DNA of 64,000 nt from Streptomyces sp. NBC_01262. Lineage in GTDB: Bacteria; Actinomycetota; Actinomycetes; Streptomycetales; Streptomycetaceae. This document shows, one piece after another, positions 39,949 through 48,793 of this stretch. The notes below the pieces were generated by a model that was not told the DNA's origin, made no database searches, and worked only from the letters and a program-made list of their open reading frames with translations. Position 1 is the stretch's first letter; each line of letters opens with the position of its first letter. The position numbers and the translations under genes were made by a program. The stretch spans positions 3,080,501 through 3,144,500 of the forward strand of contig NZ_CP108462.1 of the NCBI RefSeq assembly GCF_036226365.1. The letters are read 5' to 3'.

Positions 39949-41106
39949 ATGCCCGAGGCCTACATCGTCGAAGCCGTCCGCACCCCCGTGGGCCGCCGGG
40001 GCGGCGGACTCTCGGCCGTCCACCCCGCCGACCTCGGCGCGCACATCCTGACCGCCCTGATGGAACGGTCCGGCGTCGACCCGGCCGCCGTCGAGGACGT
40101 CGTCTTCGGGGTCCTGGACCAGGTCGGACCCCAGTCCGGTGACCTCGCCCGGACCTGCTGGCTGGCCGCCGGTCTGCCCGAGGAGGTCCCCGGCGTCACC
40201 ATCGACCGCCAGTGCGGCTCCTCCCAGCAGGCCGTCCACTTCGCCGCCCAAGGCGTCCTGTCCGGCACCCAGGACCTCGTCGTCGCCGGCGGCGTCCAGA
40301 ACATGTCGGCCATCCCCATCGGCTACGCCAACCACCGAGCCGTCGAGCCGCTCGGCCTCACCGACGGCCCCTTCGCCGGGTCGCGGGGCTGGACCGCCCG
40401 CTACGGCGACCGGCCGGTCAGCCAGTTCTACGGCGCCGAGCTGATCGCCGAGAAGTGGGGCATCACCCGGGAGGACATGGAGGCCTTCGCCCTGCGCTCC
40501 CACCAGCGGGCGCTGAAGGCCATCGACGAGGGCCGCTTCGACCGCGAACTCGCCCCCTACGGTGACGTAACCACCGACGAAGGCCCGCGCCGGGACACCA
40601 CCCTGGCCAAAATGGCCACCCTCAAACCCGTCGTCGACGGCGGCCGCATCACCGCCGCCCTGTCCTCCCAGGTCTCCGACGGCGCCAGCGCCATGCTCCT
40701 CGCCTCCGAACGCGCCGTCCGCGAACACGGCCTCACCCCGCGCGCCCGCGTCCACCACCTCTCCGTACGCGGCGAAGACCCCATCCGCATGCTCTCCGCG
40801 CCGATCCCGGCGACCGCGTACGCCCTCAAGAAGAGCGGCATGTCGATGGACGACATCGACCTGGTCGAGATCAACGAGGCCTTCGCCCCCGTCGTCCTCG
40901 CCTGGCTCAAGGACACCGGAGCGGACCCAGGCAAGGTCAACGTCAACGGCGGCGCCATCGCCCTGGGCCACCCGCTCGGCGCCACCGGCGTCAAACTCAT
41001 GACCACCCTCCTGCACGAACTGGAGCGCACCGGCGGCCGCTACGGCCTCCAGACCATGTGCGAAGGCGGCGGACAGGCCAACGTCACCATCATCGAACGC
41101 CTCTGA
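39949..41106 (+). CDS. Thiolase (acetyl-CoA acetyltransferase, FadA6-like)
   Basis: 385 residues, ATG with AAGGAG 8 bases upstream and overlapping no other gene. The catalytic Cys is in DRQCGSSQQA, the His in GGAIALGHPLGATG and the second Cys in TMCEGGGQAN. NEAFA is also conserved. It cleaves or forms 3-ketoacyl-CoA. With its KstR2-like regulator it resembles the steroid-ring/acyl-CoA degradation thiolase pair, but no other steroid genes are here, so a role in general fatty-acid or small-acid catabolism is equally possible. Confidence 0.9.
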   Translation: MPEAYIVEAVRTPVGRRGGGLSAVHPADLGAHILTALMERSGVDPAAVEDVVFGVLDQVGPQSGDLARTCWLAAGLPEEVPGVTIDRQCGSSQQAVHFAAQGVLSGTQDLVVAGGVQNMSAIPIGYANHRAVEPLGLTDGPFAGSRGWTARYGDRPVSQFYGAELIAEKWGITREDMEAFALRSHQRALKAIDEGRFDRELAPYGDVTTDEGPRRDTTLAKMATLKPVVDGGRITAALSSQVSDGASAMLLASERAVREHGLTPRARVHHLSVRGEDPIRMLSAPIPATAYALKKSGMSMDDIDLVEINEAFAPVVLAWLKDTGADPGKVNVNGGAIALGHPLGATGVKLMTTLLHELERTGGRYGLQTMCEGGGQANVTIIERL

Positions 41107-41125
41107 CCGGCATCCGCCGCCTCTC

Positions 41126-41347
41126 CTACGCGCAGTTGTTGCCCGGGTTGCCGTTGACGAAGCCGAGCAGGTCGCCGCCCGTGCCGCACACCCCGCCCTG
41201 TCCGTCGTTGGCAGCGTGCGCGTTGTGGTGGCCCTGGCCGCCCTGCTGCGGCCGGCCGTGGTCATGGGCGGAGGCCGCTGCGGCACTGCCGAGGACGGCA
41301 GCGCCGGCCACGACGGTCAGGGCGGCGGCCTTGGCGATACGGTTCAC
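41126..41347 (-). CDS. Short secreted chaplin-like peptide
   Basis: 73 residues from GTG 41347 with GGAG 5 bases upstream. A signal peptide ends AAASAHD. The mature peptide is only about 45 residues: a His/Gln/Gly-rich part and then CGTGGDLLGFVNGNPGNNC. The two Cys are separated by 17 residues, exactly as in the chaplin domain (CGNxVNVIGLLNPAFGNxC), and GLL/GF and NP...GN are partly kept. The amyloid-forming strand upstream in chaplins (VVQVPVHVPVN) is missing. It is a divergent or degenerate chaplin relative, tail-to-tail with the thiolase gene. Confidence 0.65.
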   Translation of the reverse strand: MNRIAKAAALTVVAGAAVLGSAAAASAHDHGRPQQGGQGHHNAHAANDGQGGVCGTGGDLLGFVNGNPGNNCA

Positions 41348-41446
41348 TGGATCTCCGAGCGGTGAGAGGTAGCGCGTACGCGTGCTCAACGACGCTCCGC
41401 CGCTCCCGGCGCGCGCATTCCCCCGGATGGCCCCTACCGTTGCCCC

Positions 41447-41899
41447 ATGACGGCTCTGAATCTGACCCAGGTCGAAGCGCTCGCCCGGCTTGCCCATGCC
41501 GCACAGGTGGACAAGGCCGGACGCCCCTACGTCGAGCACCTCGCGGCCGTGGCCCACGGCGTCGCCGAACGCGGCGGCTCCCCGGAGCAGATCGCCGCGG
41601 CCTGGCTGCACGACGCGGTGGAGGACGGGGCCCTGTCGGCCCAGTGGCTGGCGGAGGCGGAGCTGCCCCAGGCCACGAAGAAGATCGTGCTCGCGCTGAC
41701 CAAACACCCCGGCGAGCCGCTGGAGGACTACACCGCGCGAATCCTGGCGACGCCGGGGGCGGCCCTCGTCAAGGAGGCTGACCTCGCGCACAATGCGGAT
41801 CCCCAGCGCCTGGCGGTGCTTCCGGCGGAGACCCGGGAACGGCTGGCGGCCAAATATGCGTACGTACGACAGCTGCTGGGAAGCGGAACCACCGGCTGA
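41447..41899 (+). CDS. Single-domain HD hydrolase, RelA/SpoT-type (candidate small alarmone hydrolase)
   Basis: 150 residues. Motifs follow the hydrolase half of RSH proteins in order: HAAQVDKAGRPYVEHLAAVA (Arg and His), AAWLHDAVED (HDxxED metal site) and LVKEADLAHN (KxADxxHN form). There is no synthetase domain, TGS or ACT domain. The size and motifs fit Mesh1-like small alarmone hydrolases that remove pyrophosphate from ppGpp; other nucleotide substrates are possible. There is no ribosome site; a TACCGT hexamer lies 7 bases before the ATG, so the transcript may be leaderless. Confidence 0.72.
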   Translation: MTALNLTQVEALARLAHAAQVDKAGRPYVEHLAAVAHGVAERGGSPEQIAAAWLHDAVEDGALSAQWLAEAELPQATKKIVLALTKHPGEPLEDYTARILATPGAALVKEADLAHNADPQRLAVLPAETRERLAAKYAYVRQLLGSGTTG

Positions 41900-41980
41900 C
41901 CGGGACGACGAAGCCGCGCCCCGCTGCCTGGAGGGCGGGGCGCGGCGATTCGGAACCGTCAGCGGTTTGGCGCTGTCGGG

Positions 41981-43357
41981 TCAGTTGCTGCTGCGGTGGT
42001 GCCGTGAGGAGTGGTCGTACATGTAGCCGGGGGCGACGTCTGCGGGCGGCTCCTCGGTAGCGGTCGCCTCGTCCGTGGGCTCCTCGGTGGCCGTCGCCTC
42101 GTCCGTGGGCAGGTCGGTCGCCGTGGCCGTGTCGGTGGCGGTCGCGCCGTCCGTGGGTGCCTCCGTCACGCCGTCGGTGGGTGCGTCGGTGACGCCGTCG
42201 GCCGGCGGGTCGGTGACGGCGGCACTGTCCGTGGCGGTCGCGGTGGCGCCGTCGGCCGCGGGGATGTCGACGCCGAGGGCGGCGAGAGCCGTGGTGACGG
42301 GCTGGAAGAAGGTAGTGCCGCCGACGGTGCAGTCGCCGTCGCCGCCGGAGGTGAGGCCGATGGCCTTGTCACCGTCGAAGAGGGGGCCGCCGGAGTCGCC
42401 GGGCTCGGCGCAGACGTTGGTCTGGATGAGGCCGGTGACGGTGCCCTCGGGGTAGTTGACGGTGGCGTTGAGGGCCTGGACCTCGCCGTCGTGGACGCCC
42501 GTCGTGCTGCCGCTGCGTACGACGGCCTCGCCGACGACCGCTTCGGCGGCGACCGCGATCGCCTGGGTGGTGTTGCCGAGGTCGACCTCGCTGGGCTGCT
42601 CGATGGCCGTGCCGTCGGTGGCTATCAGCGAGAAGTCCCCGTCACCCGGAAAGGTGTCCTTGACCGTGGAGCCAAGGGTCGCCTCGCCGTTCTGGTCGGC
42701 GGCCCAGGGGGTGCCGACGGCGCCGCAGTGGCCTGCGGTGAGGATGAAGTTGCTGGTCCCGTCGGTGACATTGAAGCCGAGGGAGCAGCGGGCGACGTCG
42801 GAGAAGATCGCGTCACCACCCGCGATTGCGGCGCGGGTGGTGAAGGTGCTGGCCGTGCGCTCCATGCGTACGGCGCCGCTCTGGGCGCTCGCCGTGGTGG
42901 ACAGCGTGTTCCAGTCGGCGGACGACACCGTCGTGTCGGCGAGCACCACGACCTGGTTGGTCTTGGGGTCGACGGACCACGCGGTGCCGGCCACCGTGGG
43001 GGCGGCCTTCAGCGCGGCGGTGGCGGTGGCGAGCACGTCGGAGCTGCGGGCGACCATCTTGGCTGTGGCGCCGGCTGCCTGGACCGCGGCTGCCGCGTCC
43101 TGGTCGGTGACCGCGACGACTGCCTTGCCGTCGTCGTCGAGCCAAGCGCCCGCCGTGTCGTCGGTGCCGAGCTGGCTGACCAACTGGGCGGCGAGTGCGG
43201 CGGGATCCTTACTGGCGAGTGTGGCGGCGTTCGTCGATGCCGTGTCGGACGACTGACTCGCGAATGCCCCCGCGACCACCGCCCCGGCGCAGATCAGCCC
43301 GCCAGCGGTGGCGAAGATGCCGATCCTGCGGACGTTGCGTTGCCTTTGGTGACTCAA
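41981..43357 (-). CDS. Secreted streptogrisin-like serine protease (S1) with acidic Thr-rich tail
   Basis: 458 residues from TTG 43357, chosen for GGGAGG 6 bases upstream. A signal region (RRIGIFATAGGLICAGAVVAGAFA) is followed by an alpha-lytic-type propeptide and the mature chymotrypsin fold: His in ILTAGHC (about 205), Asp in GDGDFSLI (about 242) and Ser in PGDSGGPLF (about 322). Paired Cys (RCSLG/GHC, VCAEPG/GDC) fit disulphides. After the domain comes a roughly 90-residue Thr/Asp/Glu/Pro tail built of repeats and ending in a His/Ser-rich tip (MYDHSSRHHRSSN), unusual for streptogrisins. It may tether the enzyme to the wall. Confidence 0.88.
   Translation of the reverse strand: MSHQRQRNVRRIGIFATAGGLICAGAVVAGAFASQSSDTASTNAATLASKDPAALAAQLVSQLGTDDTAGAWLDDDGKAVVAVTDQDAAAAVQAAGATAKMVARSSDVLATATAALKAAPTVAGTAWSVDPKTNQVVVLADTTVSSADWNTLSTTASAQSGAVRMERTASTFTTRAAIAGGDAIFSDVARCSLGFNVTDGTSNFILTAGHCGAVGTPWAADQNGEATLGSTVKDTFPGDGDFSLIATDGTAIEQPSEVDLGNTTQAIAVAAEAVVGEAVVRSGSTTGVHDGEVQALNATVNYPEGTVTGLIQTNVCAEPGDSGGPLFDGDKAIGLTSGGDGDCTVGGTTFFQPVTTALAALGVDIPAADGATATATDSAAVTDPPADGVTDAPTDGVTEAPTDGATATDTATATDLPTDEATATEEPTDEATATEEPPADVAPGYMYDHSSRHHRSSN
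42050..42109 (-). repeat. Two 30-base in-frame tandem repeats in the protease tail
   Basis: 42050-42079 and 42080-42109 differ at two or three bases; each encodes PTDEATATEE or a close variant. Further diverged copies of DGVT(D/E)APT follow at about 42150-42200. Confidence 0.85.
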
Positions 43358-43508
43358 CTGGGACCTCCCTCGGCCTGGTTCACCCTTGTTACGGGGTGGC
43401 CATGCCAAGGGACTCAATGACTTTTATGAGAATACGACAGACGGTCCGTCAGATGTAACATCCGCCCGCCGCCTCAGCGTCGCCTCAGCCATCGCCTCTG
43501 CCGACGCG

Positions 43509-44312
43509 TCAGCGCTTGAGCGCCACGCCCACATAGCTCGCGGCCTGCTGGTTCGTGTAGCCCGCCGTCGGGTCGTCGGCCCCCGCCCGCCACTGGTGAA
43601 CGGGCACGACGCCCGGCTCGACCAGCTCCAGGCCGTCGAAGAAAGCCGTCACCTCGGCCTCGGTGCGCGACTGCGCCGGGATGCCGCTCGCGTTGTAGTG
43701 CGCGATGACCTTGAGGATCGTCTCCGGGTCGAAGTCGTACGTGACATGGGAGATGACGAGGTAGCTGCCGGGCGCGAGCGCGTCGACGAAGGCCGAGACG
43801 AGCTCGTACGCGTGGAACTCGTCGGGGACGAAGTGCAGCAGGGCGTTCATGCTCAGCGCGACCGGCTGCGACAGGTCGATGGTGTCCAGCAGCTCCGGCG
43901 CGCCGAGGATCTTGTCCGGCTCGCGCACGTCGGCGTCCAGGTAGGCCGTACGGCCCTGGGCGCTGCTGCGGAGCAGGGCGCGGGCGTGGGTGAGGACGAT
44001 CGGGTCGTTGTCGGCGTAGACGATCCGGGCCTCGGGGTGCACACCCTGGGCGACCTGGTGGAGGTTGGGCTCGGTGGGGATGCCGGTGCCGATGTCCAGG
44101 AACTGGCGGATGCCGGCCTCGGCGGCGAGGAAGTGGGTGCTGCGCTGCATGAAGCGGCGCAGGGCACGTGCTCCGTGGGCGGCGTGCGGGTTGATGCTGA
44201 GGACGCCCTCGGCGGCCTCGGCGTCGATGGGGTAGTGGTCCTTGCCGCCGAGGTAGTAGTCGTACATCCGGGCCGGGTGGGGCTTGGTGGTGTCTATGCG
44301 GCCCGGGGTCAT
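43509..44312 (-). CDS. DUF574-type SAM-dependent methyltransferase
   Basis: 267 residues. The start is ATG 44312, overlapping the DUF397 stop (ATGA). The family features are present: TTKPHPARMYDYYLGGKDHYP at the N terminus, FLDIGTGIPT as SAM site, ARIVYADNDPIV, and HVTYDF. It belongs to the large actinobacterial Methyltransf_19/DUF574 group, usually found beside HTH-DUF397 pairs; its substrate is not known. It is the third gene of the WhiJ/AbaA-like operon. Confidence 0.87.
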   Translation of the reverse strand: MTPGRIDTTKPHPARMYDYYLGGKDHYPIDAEAAEGVLSINPHAAHGARALRRFMQRSTHFLAAEAGIRQFLDIGTGIPTEPNLHQVAQGVHPEARIVYADNDPIVLTHARALLRSSAQGRTAYLDADVREPDKILGAPELLDTIDLSQPVALSMNALLHFVPDEFHAYELVSAFVDALAPGSYLVISHVTYDFDPETILKVIAHYNASGIPAQSRTEAEVTAFFDGLELVEPGVVPVHQWRAGADDPTAGYTNQQAASYVGVALKR

Positions 44313-44569
44313 ACGACCTCTCCCATCAGGAAGTCCGCGGCGCCGGACTTGGCCCCGAGGATGAATTGCGTGATGTCCTGGTTGCTGCAGATCAGCGCGG
44401 GCCCGTCCGGATCGGTGGACTGCCGCAGCGCTACGCGCCCGTCGTTGAGCTTCTTCGCCTCGACGCAGGCGCCGCCGTTCGGGCCGCTCCACGGCTTGTG
44501 CCAGCCCTCGGTGCCGAGGTTGCGGGCGGGCATGCCGTTGCGTATCCGATCGATTCGATCGCGATCCAT
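44309..44569 (-). CDS. DUF397 small protein (WhiJ/AbaA-module partner)
   Basis: 86 residues with the DUF397 pattern: WHKPWSGPNGGACVEAKKL, VALRQSTDPDGPALICS, then FILGAKSGAADF. Such proteins bind their neighbouring Scr1-type HTH protein and modulate it, as in the WhiJ and BldB systems. It starts 3 bases after the HTH stop and overlaps the methyltransferase start. The N terminus (DRDRIDRIRNGM) is atypically charged; the real start could be ATG within it (MPARN). Confidence 0.88.
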   Translation of the reverse strand: MDRDRIDRIRNGMPARNLGTEGWHKPWSGPNGGACVEAKKLNDGRVALRQSTDPDGPALICSNQDITQFILGAKSGAADFLMGEVV

Positions 44570-44572
44570 GGT

Positions 44573-45433
44573 TCAGATCTCCTTGAGCAGGTCACGGAGG
44601 AAGGCCGCGGTGCCTTCGGGGGTCGCCGCTTGCTCGCACATCCGGTCCAGAGCCTGGAGGTGCGCGGACACCTCCTCGCGCTGGTCCATGTAGACCGCGC
44701 TGGTCAGGCCTTCCGCGTAGACGATGTCCGGCAGTTCCGGGATCTGGAAGCGGAAGATCTGGAAGTGCCCCGCGCAGCCCAGGTACGGGCCGGTGTCGAA
44801 GGGCACCACCTGGAGGGTGACATTGGGCCGTTCGACGGCCTCCAGCAGGCTCTCGATCTGCCCGCGCATCACATCGGGGCCGCCGACGTTGCGGCGCAGC
44901 ACCGCCTCGTCCATGACGGCCCAGAGCTGGGGCGCGTCCTCGGGTCTGGTGAGCAGTGCCTGCCGTTCCATGCGCAGCGCAACCCGGCGGTCGAGCTCCT
45001 CGCGGCAGGCGTCGGGGAAGCCGACGGCCATGAGGGCGCGGACGTAGCCCTCGGTCTGGAGCAGGCCCGGGACCCAGTGCGGCTCATAGGCGCGGATGCG
45101 CTTGGCGGCGCCTTCCAGGGACACGTAGACGCTGAACCAGTCGGGCACGACATCGCGGAAGTTGTGCCACCAGCCGGGCTTGTTGGCCTCTTCGGCGAGG
45201 CCGAGGAACGCGTCGGTCTCCTCGCGGTCCACGCCGTAGGTCTGGAGCAGTTTCTCGACGTAGAGGAGCTTGAGGCCGACCTCGGCCTTTTCCATGCGGC
45301 GTACGGTCGTCTGGTTGACGCGCAGGGCGCGGGCGGCCTGTTCCGGGGAGAGGCCGGCCTTCTCGCGCAGGTCCTGGAGCCGCTTGCCGAGCACGATCTG
45401 GCCGACGGTCGGAGCGGACCGCGGTTCACTCAT
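44573..45433 (-). CDS. Scr1-family (WhiJ-like) helix-turn-helix regulator
   Basis: 286 residues, ATG 45433. An N-terminal XRE-type HTH (about 15-70; QDLREKAGLSPEQAARALRVNQTTVRRMEKAEVG) is joined to the DUF5753 domain (about 90-275; IRAYEPHWVPGLLQTEGYVRALM; LQVVPFDTGPY). Such proteins are pathway-level developmental or antibiotic regulators in Streptomyces, held in check by the DUF397 partner. TGCA-containing repeats (CTGCA, TCTGCAA twice) in the divergent region at 45521-45547 may be its operator. Confidence 0.9.
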   Translation of the reverse strand: MSEPRSAPTVGQIVLGKRLQDLREKAGLSPEQAARALRVNQTTVRRMEKAEVGLKLLYVEKLLQTYGVDREETDAFLGLAEEANKPGWWHNFRDVVPDWFSVYVSLEGAAKRIRAYEPHWVPGLLQTEGYVRALMAVGFPDACREELDRRVALRMERQALLTRPEDAPQLWAVMDEAVLRRNVGGPDVMRGQIESLLEAVERPNVTLQVVPFDTGPYLGCAGHFQIFRFQIPELPDIVYAEGLTSAVYMDQREEVSAHLQALDRMCEQAATPEGTAAFLRDLLKEI

Positions 45434-45555
45434 GCCCTTTGCCCCTCTGGTTTTGTGGCTGCGCCGGTGGTTTTGTGCTCGTTCCCAGAAGTGTGCCATG
45501 GCTGGGACGCCGGACACATACTGCAGGCCGGTTTCTGCAATCTGCAAAGTGTCCC

Positions 45556-45585
45556 TTGCCATCCGGTGCATGCGGAAGGGATAGT
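45556..45585 (+). promoter_or_regulatory. Candidate promoter for the ATPase gene
   Basis: TTGCCA (45556-45561), 18-base spacer, GATAGT (45580-45585), about 100 bases before the GTG. It sits next to the TGCA-rich repeats, so the Scr1-type protein could control it. Confidence 0.4.
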
Positions 45586-45693
45586 TGGAGCGTGATCCAG
45601 CCCATGCGGCCGAGAAGTCAAGGGAGTTGGGCCTCGCCCCGGCCTTCGCACTCTTCGGCGCGTCCCCCCACTGGCACATGGAAGGCAGGCACG

Positions 45694-46122
45694 GTGGCTC
45701 CCGACATGCGGCTGACCCCGCCGGTCCCACGCCATTACCCGTCCCATGCCGCCTTCCACCTGCCGGCCGAGGACACCGCCGTATGCGAGGCCCGCCGCCG
45801 GGTGCGCGCGATACTGCACGGCTGGAGCGTGCCCTGCGGCGACGACATGGTGCTCGTCGTCAGCGAGCTGTTCACGAACGCCGTCCGGCACAGCGGCAGC
45901 GACACGATAGACGTCGCCCTGTGGACCGCCGACAAGCTGGTCTACGTCGAGGTGACCGACCGGGGCTGCGCCACCGGCGACCTCGCGCCGCGCCAGGCCG
46001 AGCTCGACGACGAGGGCGGGCGCGGGCTGATGCTGGTCGAGGCCCTCGCGGTGCGCTGGGGCGCGGGTTCGGCGCAGCCGGGCGGCGGCGGCCACGCGGT
46101 GTGGGCCGCGCTGCCCTGTTAG
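45694..46122 (+). CDS. HATPase_c anti-sigma-factor-like ATPase (AbaA OrfD-like)
   Basis: 142 residues from GTG 45694, with GGAAGG 8 bases upstream; ATG 45706 is the alternative. It is a small GHKL ATPase: N box SELFTNAVRHSG, G1 EVTDRG, G2 GGRGLMLVEALA. It is similar to SpoIIAB/RsbW kinases and to the ATPase of AbaA/WhiJ loci. Divergent from the Scr1-type regulator, it completes the four-part module. Whether it binds a sigma factor or a STAS protein cannot be told. Confidence 0.88.
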   Translation: MAPDMRLTPPVPRHYPSHAAFHLPAEDTAVCEARRRVRAILHGWSVPCGDDMVLVVSELFTNAVRHSGSDTIDVALWTADKLVYVEVTDRGCATGDLAPRQAELDDEGGRGLMLVEALAVRWGAGSAQPGGGGHAVWAALPC

Positions 46123-46164
46123 TCGTGCCGGGGGCTTGTGGCAGTTGTTGTACCGGTTGTTCTC

Positions 46165-47463
<1,299 letters not shown>

Positions 47464-47481
47464 TCATGTGACTATTGGGCG

Positions 47482-48081
47482 ATGCACCAAGAAGCGACCG
47501 ACGCGTTCGAATACCAACACACAGAACGCCTCGAACTGTGCGCCGTCTCCATGGCCGACCTGGCCGCCCTGTTCGCCATCAACTCCGACCCGGAGACCTG
47601 GCGGCACGACCCCGACGGCCGGCACATCACCGCGGACCAGACCCGCGTCTGGATCGACCGGGCGGCCGCCCGCTGGCGTACGGACGGACTCAGCTACTGG
47701 AGCGTGCGGCTGCGCTCCGACGGATCGACGATCGGCGTCGGCGGGGTGCAGCGCCACGCCAGCGGCGGCTGGAATCTCTACTACCGCTTCGCTCCCTCCT
47801 CCTGGGGCCAGGGCTACGCCACCGAGATGTCGCAGGCCGCGCTGGCCGCCGCCGCGGCGGTCGACCCCGAGGTGCCGGTCTTCGCGTGGATCGTCGGCCA
47901 CAACGAGGCCTCGCGGGCGGTCGCCGAGCGGCTGGGGCTGAAGAACTACGGCGAGTTCGTCGACACCAACGACGGCGTGACCCGCCTCGCCTATGCCGAC
48001 CGGCAGCCCTTCGGACCCGTCTCAGCGGTCCTTGACGGTGATTCCGAGGGTAAGGGCGAGAGCCGGCGCCAGCTCCATTAG
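47482..48081 (+). CDS. GNAT-family N-acetyltransferase (RimJ/RimL-like)
   Basis: 199 residues. The acetyl-CoA site is seen in APSSWGQGYATEMSQAAL, and the substrate strand ends WIVGHNEASRAVAERLGLKNYG, typical of the RimJ/Acetyltransf_3 group. It may acetylate a protein N terminus, amine or small molecule. ATG 47482 has no ribosome site. Its last 60 bases are antisense to the 3' end of the pentapeptide gene, an unusually long tail overlap. Confidence 0.87.
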   Translation: MHQEATDAFEYQHTERLELCAVSMADLAALFAINSDPETWRHDPDGRHITADQTRVWIDRAAARWRTDGLSYWSVRLRSDGSTIGVGGVQRHASGGWNLYYRFAPSSWGQGYATEMSQAALAAAAAVDPEVPVFAWIVGHNEASRAVAERLGLKNYGEFVDTNDGVTRLAYADRQPFGPVSAVLDGDSEGKGESRRQLH

Positions 48082-48705
48082 CTGCCCGGTGTCGATGACG
48101 GCGCCGCGCAGCGACTCGTACCCCTCCGCGAGGTCCAGGACGGTGGCGCCGCGCAGGTCGGTCCGCTTGAGGACCGCCTTGCCGAGCCGTATGCGCTCCA
48201 GCGCCGAGCCCGGGAAGGACACCCCGTTCAGCTTCGCCCCGCCGAGGTCCACATCGCGCAGGACGCAGTCCTCGAAGACGACATCGTGCAGCTCGGCCGC
48301 GCGCAGGTTCACCGAGTCGAACTTGCAGCGCCGGAAGACCACCCGGCGCAGCACCGCGCCGAAGGCCTCGACACCGGCCAGAACGCAGGACCCGGCCACC
48401 ACGTCCTGCCAGCCGCTCTCGGCGAGCTGGGTGCCGACGAACCGGTCGCCGGCCAGCCAGACGTCGTTGAGCCGGGCCCGGCGCAGGCCCACGCCGGTGA
48501 GGGAGCTGTCCGTTATCGCGCATTCGAGGAAGCTCGCACCGGCCGCGTCGTCGTCCTCGAAGTCGAGGCGGTCGAAGTGGACGGTGTCGTAGCGCGCCTC
48601 GACTTCGAGCCCGCGCCCGCCCTCGTGGGGCTGGAGCAGGTGCGCGTAGGGCAGATCGGAGAGCTCCTCGGGAGCACCGGGCACATGTGGCTTCACGATC
48701 ACCAC
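48022..48705 (-). CDS. Pentapeptide-repeat protein
   Basis: About 227 residues. Start is uncertain: GTG 48705 or 48702 gives VVIVKPHVP; 48720 or 48726 are longer options. Residues about 50-200 form right-handed beta-helix pentapeptide repeats (xxF/LxxA/SxL/F: ASFLECAI, DSSLTGVGLRRARL, CKFDSVNLRAAELHDVVFEDC, KAVLKRTDLRGATVLD). There is no DNA-gyrase-type motif or Arg clamp I can name. It lies alone, overlapping the GNAT tail. Confidence 0.85.
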   Translation of the reverse strand: MVIVKPHVPGAPEELSDLPYAHLLQPHEGGRGLEVEARYDTVHFDRLDFEDDDAAGASFLECAITDSSLTGVGLRRARLNDVWLAGDRFVGTQLAESGWQDVVAGSCVLAGVEAFGAVLRRVVFRRCKFDSVNLRAAELHDVVFEDCVLRDVDLGGAKLNGVSFPGSALERIRLGKAVLKRTDLRGATVLDLAEGYESLRGAVIDTGQLMELAPALALTLGITVKDR

Positions 48706-48793
48706 GTTAGACGGCGCCACTGACAACGCCCCGGCAAGCCCGTCGTTACGGACATAACCGATTTACCGGGCGCCGCTTGCTACGTTGCGTCCC

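Noticed and set aside
42050..42240. CRISPR-like repeats in the protease gene
   Set aside because: Repeats are in frame, adjacent without spacers, and code for a Thr/Asp/Glu tail.
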